Below, one piece after another: positions 4,019 through 5,903 of a stretch of 5,903 nucleotides of DNA. Under the pieces are notes generated by a model. It was given only the letters and a program-made list of their open reading frames with translations, had not been told where the DNA came from and searched no databases. The DNA lies in the NCBI GenBank assembly GCA_045638265.1, contig JAZUBA010000004.1:1-5903 (forward strand). The letters are read 5' to 3'. A program made the position numbers and the translations under genes. The first letter of the stretch is position 1, and every line of letters begins with the position of its first letter. This DNA is from RGIG4140 sp045638265. Its GTDB lineage: Bacteria; Pseudomonadota; Alphaproteobacteria; CAAHEQ01; UBA3637.

Positions 4019-5903
4019 CTAATAAACCAAAACACACTTACTGCCTTGTAGCATTCTGTTTAAACAAGCACTGCATTTGGCTGAATCGCTTGTTACGTCT
4101 AACGATGAATCACAAGGATAACATTTATTATCCGTATCGGCAAAATAACCGGCAGGACATTCTCTGAACACACACTGATTGCTGGTGTTTAAATCACGAT
4201 TAGGGCAGTTTGTTTCACATCGTCCTTTGATATCGGGTTCACGGGTTGTCATTAAAAGTGATGATGTTGTATCACATGCATAACAAGCTCCCCAACAATC
4301 GGGTAACGGTTTGCCTTCTGTTGATGTTCCTTCCACACCACACGGTAAATTACAGCGGTTTTCATAACAACCTTTGTAAAATATCCGATTAGGACAAGCT
4401 GTTTCGCAATCTTCATCTAAATCGGCAACAGAAATTCTGTCCGCTACATCACAAGACACACAAGAACCGTTTTTAAACCGAATGGTGTTATCGGGACATT
4501 CATCTAACACACAATATTTGTTATCCTTACCGCCGACTTTTCTACTCGGACAAATGGAGGTACATTCACCGCCGTTATAAGACAGCGGAATCGTTGTCGG
4601 ACTATCGCAGTTGACACATTTGCCGTTGGCATCACGCATTTGACCGGTCGGACATAAAGTGGCACAAGAACTGCCATTGGTTACCCGATTGGGACAGGCA
4701 TCATCACACCATTTTTTGTATTCTGTTGCGGTATATTTATCGGACATCGCAATAAATTCTGTTGTACTATCACAAGCAATACAAGCGCCCCAACTGTCAG
4801 GAATAGGTTTTCCGGCTGTTGATGTGCCTTCTACACCACAAGGTAAATTACACCGATTTTCATACCGTCCTTTATAAAAAATACGATTAGGGCAAGCCGT
4901 TTCGCAATCTTCATCTAAATCGCCAACATAAATTCTATCTGCTGAATCACAAGACACACAGGCACCGCTTTTGAACCGAATGGTTTTTTCGGGACAATCT
5001 GCTAACACGCAATACTTGTTATCTTTTCCGCCGATTACTCTACTCGGACAAATTTCTGTACATTGACCGTTGTTGTAAGACAGCGGAATGGTTGTGGGAC
5101 TATCGCAGTTGACACATTTGCCGTTGGCATCACGCATTTGACCGGTCGGACATATGGTTGCACAAGAACTGCCGTTGGTTACACGGGGACGTGAGGAAGA
5201 TGCACACGGTTCATCACACCATTTTTTGTAATCTGCTAATGTATATTTATCGGACATTGCAATAAATTCCGTTGTATTATCACAAGTTTTACAATTTCCC
5301 CAACTATCGGGAATAGGTTTGCCTGCCGTAGATGTTCCTTCTACACCACAAGGTAAATTACAACGGTTTTCATATCGTCCTTTATAAACAAATCTGTTTG
5401 GACATAATCTTTCACAATTTGTTTTTAAATCGGCAACAGATAAGGCATCAGGCGTATTACAAGAATAACATTTACCGTTTTTCGTCATAAGCGGTTTGTC
5501 ATCGGGACAGCATTGATTGGCATCATTACAACACTTGCCGTCTTCCGTAACAGATGTACAACAATAGCCGTTGCGTGCTAAATCTGAATGACAACAAACC
5601 ATTTGCGATAAATCATTATAATCTTTGACACAGACTTCACCGGTTAAACAATCGGATACACAAATGTTGTTTTCACAATGTCCGCATTTGCAATTTGTGT
5701 CATACAAACAGCGAGCCGTTGTATGCTGATTATCTTCATCAATCGAATCAGGGTCTAAATTGATATCTTTATAAAATTCATAAGCTAATTCAACTTTATC
5801 GGCTTGTTCACAAATTTCAACGGAAGCTTCATATTCGGTAATACCGACAAAAATAGAGTAGGGTGCTTGCCATTGGCTTTGTAACAATAATTTGCATACA
5901 TCA
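4019..5903 (-). CDS. Large Cys-rich repeat protein, secreted type, N-terminus beyond the window
   Basis: The frame is open from the right edge to TAG at 4019-4021, giving at least 627 residues. A TTG at 5885-5887 has no ribosome binding site, and the frame reads on upstream (DVCKLL), so the gene is partial. Residue numbers here count from the 5885-5887 codon. About 71 cysteines occur in 622 residues. Residues 60-140 hold closely spaced Cys and four CC pairs (98, 109, 119, 126) in a granulin-like ladder. Residues 143-591 are eight modules of 52-59 residues with six core Cys each (C-x12..21-C-x3-C-x9..13-C-x3..4-C-x11..18-C-x2), each with a CPNR/CPSR-type turn. A half module ends the protein (592-622, CVLVY). 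This points to an exported, disulfide-stabilised rod or adhesin, which would need periplasmic oxidation (Dsb-type). The signal peptide must lie outside the window. I do not recognise a named family; the function is unknown. Confidence 0.85.
   Translation of the reverse strand, partial: DVCKLLLQSQWQAPYSIFVGITEYEASVEICEQADKVELAYEFYKDINLDPDSIDEDNQHTTARCLYDTNCKCGHCENNICVSDCLTGEVCVKDYNDLSQMVCCHSDLARNGYCCTSVTEDGKCCNDANQCCPDDKPLMTKNGKCYSCNTPDALSVADLKTNCERLCPNRFVYKGRYENRCNLPCGVEGTSTAGKPIPDSWGNCKTCDNTTEFIAMSDKYTLADYKKWCDEPCASSSRPRVTNGSSCATICPTGQMRDANGKCVNCDSPTTIPLSYNNGQCTEICPSRVIGGKDNKYCVLADCPEKTIRFKSGACVSCDSADRIYVGDLDEDCETACPNRIFYKGRYENRCNLPCGVEGTSTAGKPIPDSWGACIACDSTTEFIAMSDKYTATEYKKWCDDACPNRVTNGSSCATLCPTGQMRDANGKCVNCDSPTTIPLSYNGGECTSICPSRKVGGKDNKYCVLDECPDNTIRFKNGSCVSCDVADRISVADLDEDCETACPNRIFYKGCYENRCNLPCGVEGTSTEGKPLPDCWGACYACDTTSSLLMTTREPDIKGRCETNCPNRDLNTSNQCVFRECPAGYFADTDNKCYPCDSSLDVTSDSAKCSACLNRMLQGSKCVLVY
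4271..4453 (-). repeat. Cys-rich super-repeat 3 (degenerate; first module well conserved)
   Basis: This codes residues 479-539 of the Cys-rich protein. The 59-residue 'a' module (479-537) closely matches those of super-repeats 1 and 2 but carries two extra cysteines (507 and 531). After it the array continues in frame with a diverged 54-residue 'b' module (538-591) and a terminal half module (592-622), outside this repeat interval. Confidence 0.8.
4454..4951 (-). repeat. Cys-rich super-repeat 2 (166 residues: modules of 59, 55 and 52)
   Basis: Residues 313-478 form three modules: a (313-371, insert YENRCNLPCGVEGTSTAGK), b (372-426, IAMSDKYT...CPTGQMRDANGKC), and c (427-478, CDSPTTIPLSYN...GGKDNKYCVL). 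Each has six cysteines. A 58-base block (4599-4656) is identical to 5097-5154 in super-repeat 1. Confidence 0.85.
4952..5461 (-). repeat. Cys-rich super-repeat 1 (170 residues)
   Basis: Residues 143-312 have the same a-b-c order (59, 59, 52 residues) as super-repeat 2. The 'b' module is four residues longer because CPNR is replaced by CASSSRPR near residue 228, the only length change between the two copies. The 'a' module is the most diverged of the three copies at its start (CNTPDALSVADLKTNC). Confidence 0.85.
5468..5650 (-). other. Granulin-like double-cysteine ladder within the Cys-rich protein
   Basis: Residues 80-140 show C-x5-C-x11-CC-x9-CC-x8-CC-x5-CC-x12-C, including KCCNDANQCCPDD. 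Granulin modules have C-x5/6-C-x5-CC-x8-CC-x6-CC-x5-CC, with the last steps often CC-x-D-x3-CCP. The match is in cysteine spacing and the CCxDxxxCCP phrase; the second gap is longer (11 instead of 5). It may be a granulin-like stack of beta-hairpins or an unrelated convergent pattern. Confidence 0.4.

Noticed and set aside
4659..4877. Plus-strand open frame opposite the Cys-rich gene
   Set aside because: It is antisense to a conserved repeat with strong coding signature and has no ribosome binding site.
4271..5461. CRISPR array or transposon repeats as the source of the repeats at the right side
   Set aside because: The repeats are in frame, 498-510 bases long, code conserved cysteine modules and have no unique spacers or terminal inverted repeats.
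5885..5887. TTG as the true start of the Cys-rich gene
   Set aside because: There is no Shine-Dalgarno upstream, no signal peptide follows, and the frame stays open to the window edge with another cysteine codon. The gene is partial.

Overview
The window is AT-rich bacterial DNA with proteobacterial-type promoters, Shine-Dalgarno sites and intrinsic terminators. A prepilin with a Gly|Arg-Ser-Met-Val-Glu start, a YrbL-family kinase-like protein and a very large Cys-rich secreted-type repeat protein together suggest an uncultured, probably host-associated alphaproteobacterium. That placement is inference from recalled protein style. The sequence holds no rRNA or other direct taxonomic marker.

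Layout from left to right: (1) 1-258, minus strand: the N-terminal 86 codons of a type IV prepilin-like gene that runs off the left edge. (2) 259-633: a 375-bp non-coding stretch with the prepilin promoter, two inverted copies of a 30-nt element, a T-rich tandem repeat and a strong terminator for the next gene. (3) 634-1053, minus: a small secreted protein with a C-type-lectin-like cysteine layout. (4) 1206-3236, minus: a 676-aa cytosolic protein of unknown function, with Asn/Thr/Ser-rich linkers and a central HEPN-like segment carrying an R-x4-H motif; it starts at TTG behind a good ribosome binding site and near-consensus promoter. (5) 3237-3419: a divergent promoter region. (6) 3420-3995, plus: a YrbL-family protein. 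(7) 3983-4012: a terminator hairpin shared by two convergent genes. (8) 4019-5903, minus: the C-terminal 627 or more residues of a Cys-rich protein, open at the right edge, with a granulin-like CC ladder followed by a hierarchical array of six-cysteine modules.

Three of the five genes (prepilin, lectin-like protein, Cys-rich array) look exported and disulfide-rich or surface-associated. The YrbL-like protein belongs to a kinase-like family tied to envelope stress. The window therefore reads mostly as a cell-surface region, with the HEPN-bearing protein as the outlier. No mobile element, tRNA, rRNA or CRISPR array was seen. No operon is proven. The best candidates for something undescribed are the six-cysteine module array with its granulin-like cap, the orphan HEPN-bearing protein, and the paired 30-nt element upstream of the prepilin.
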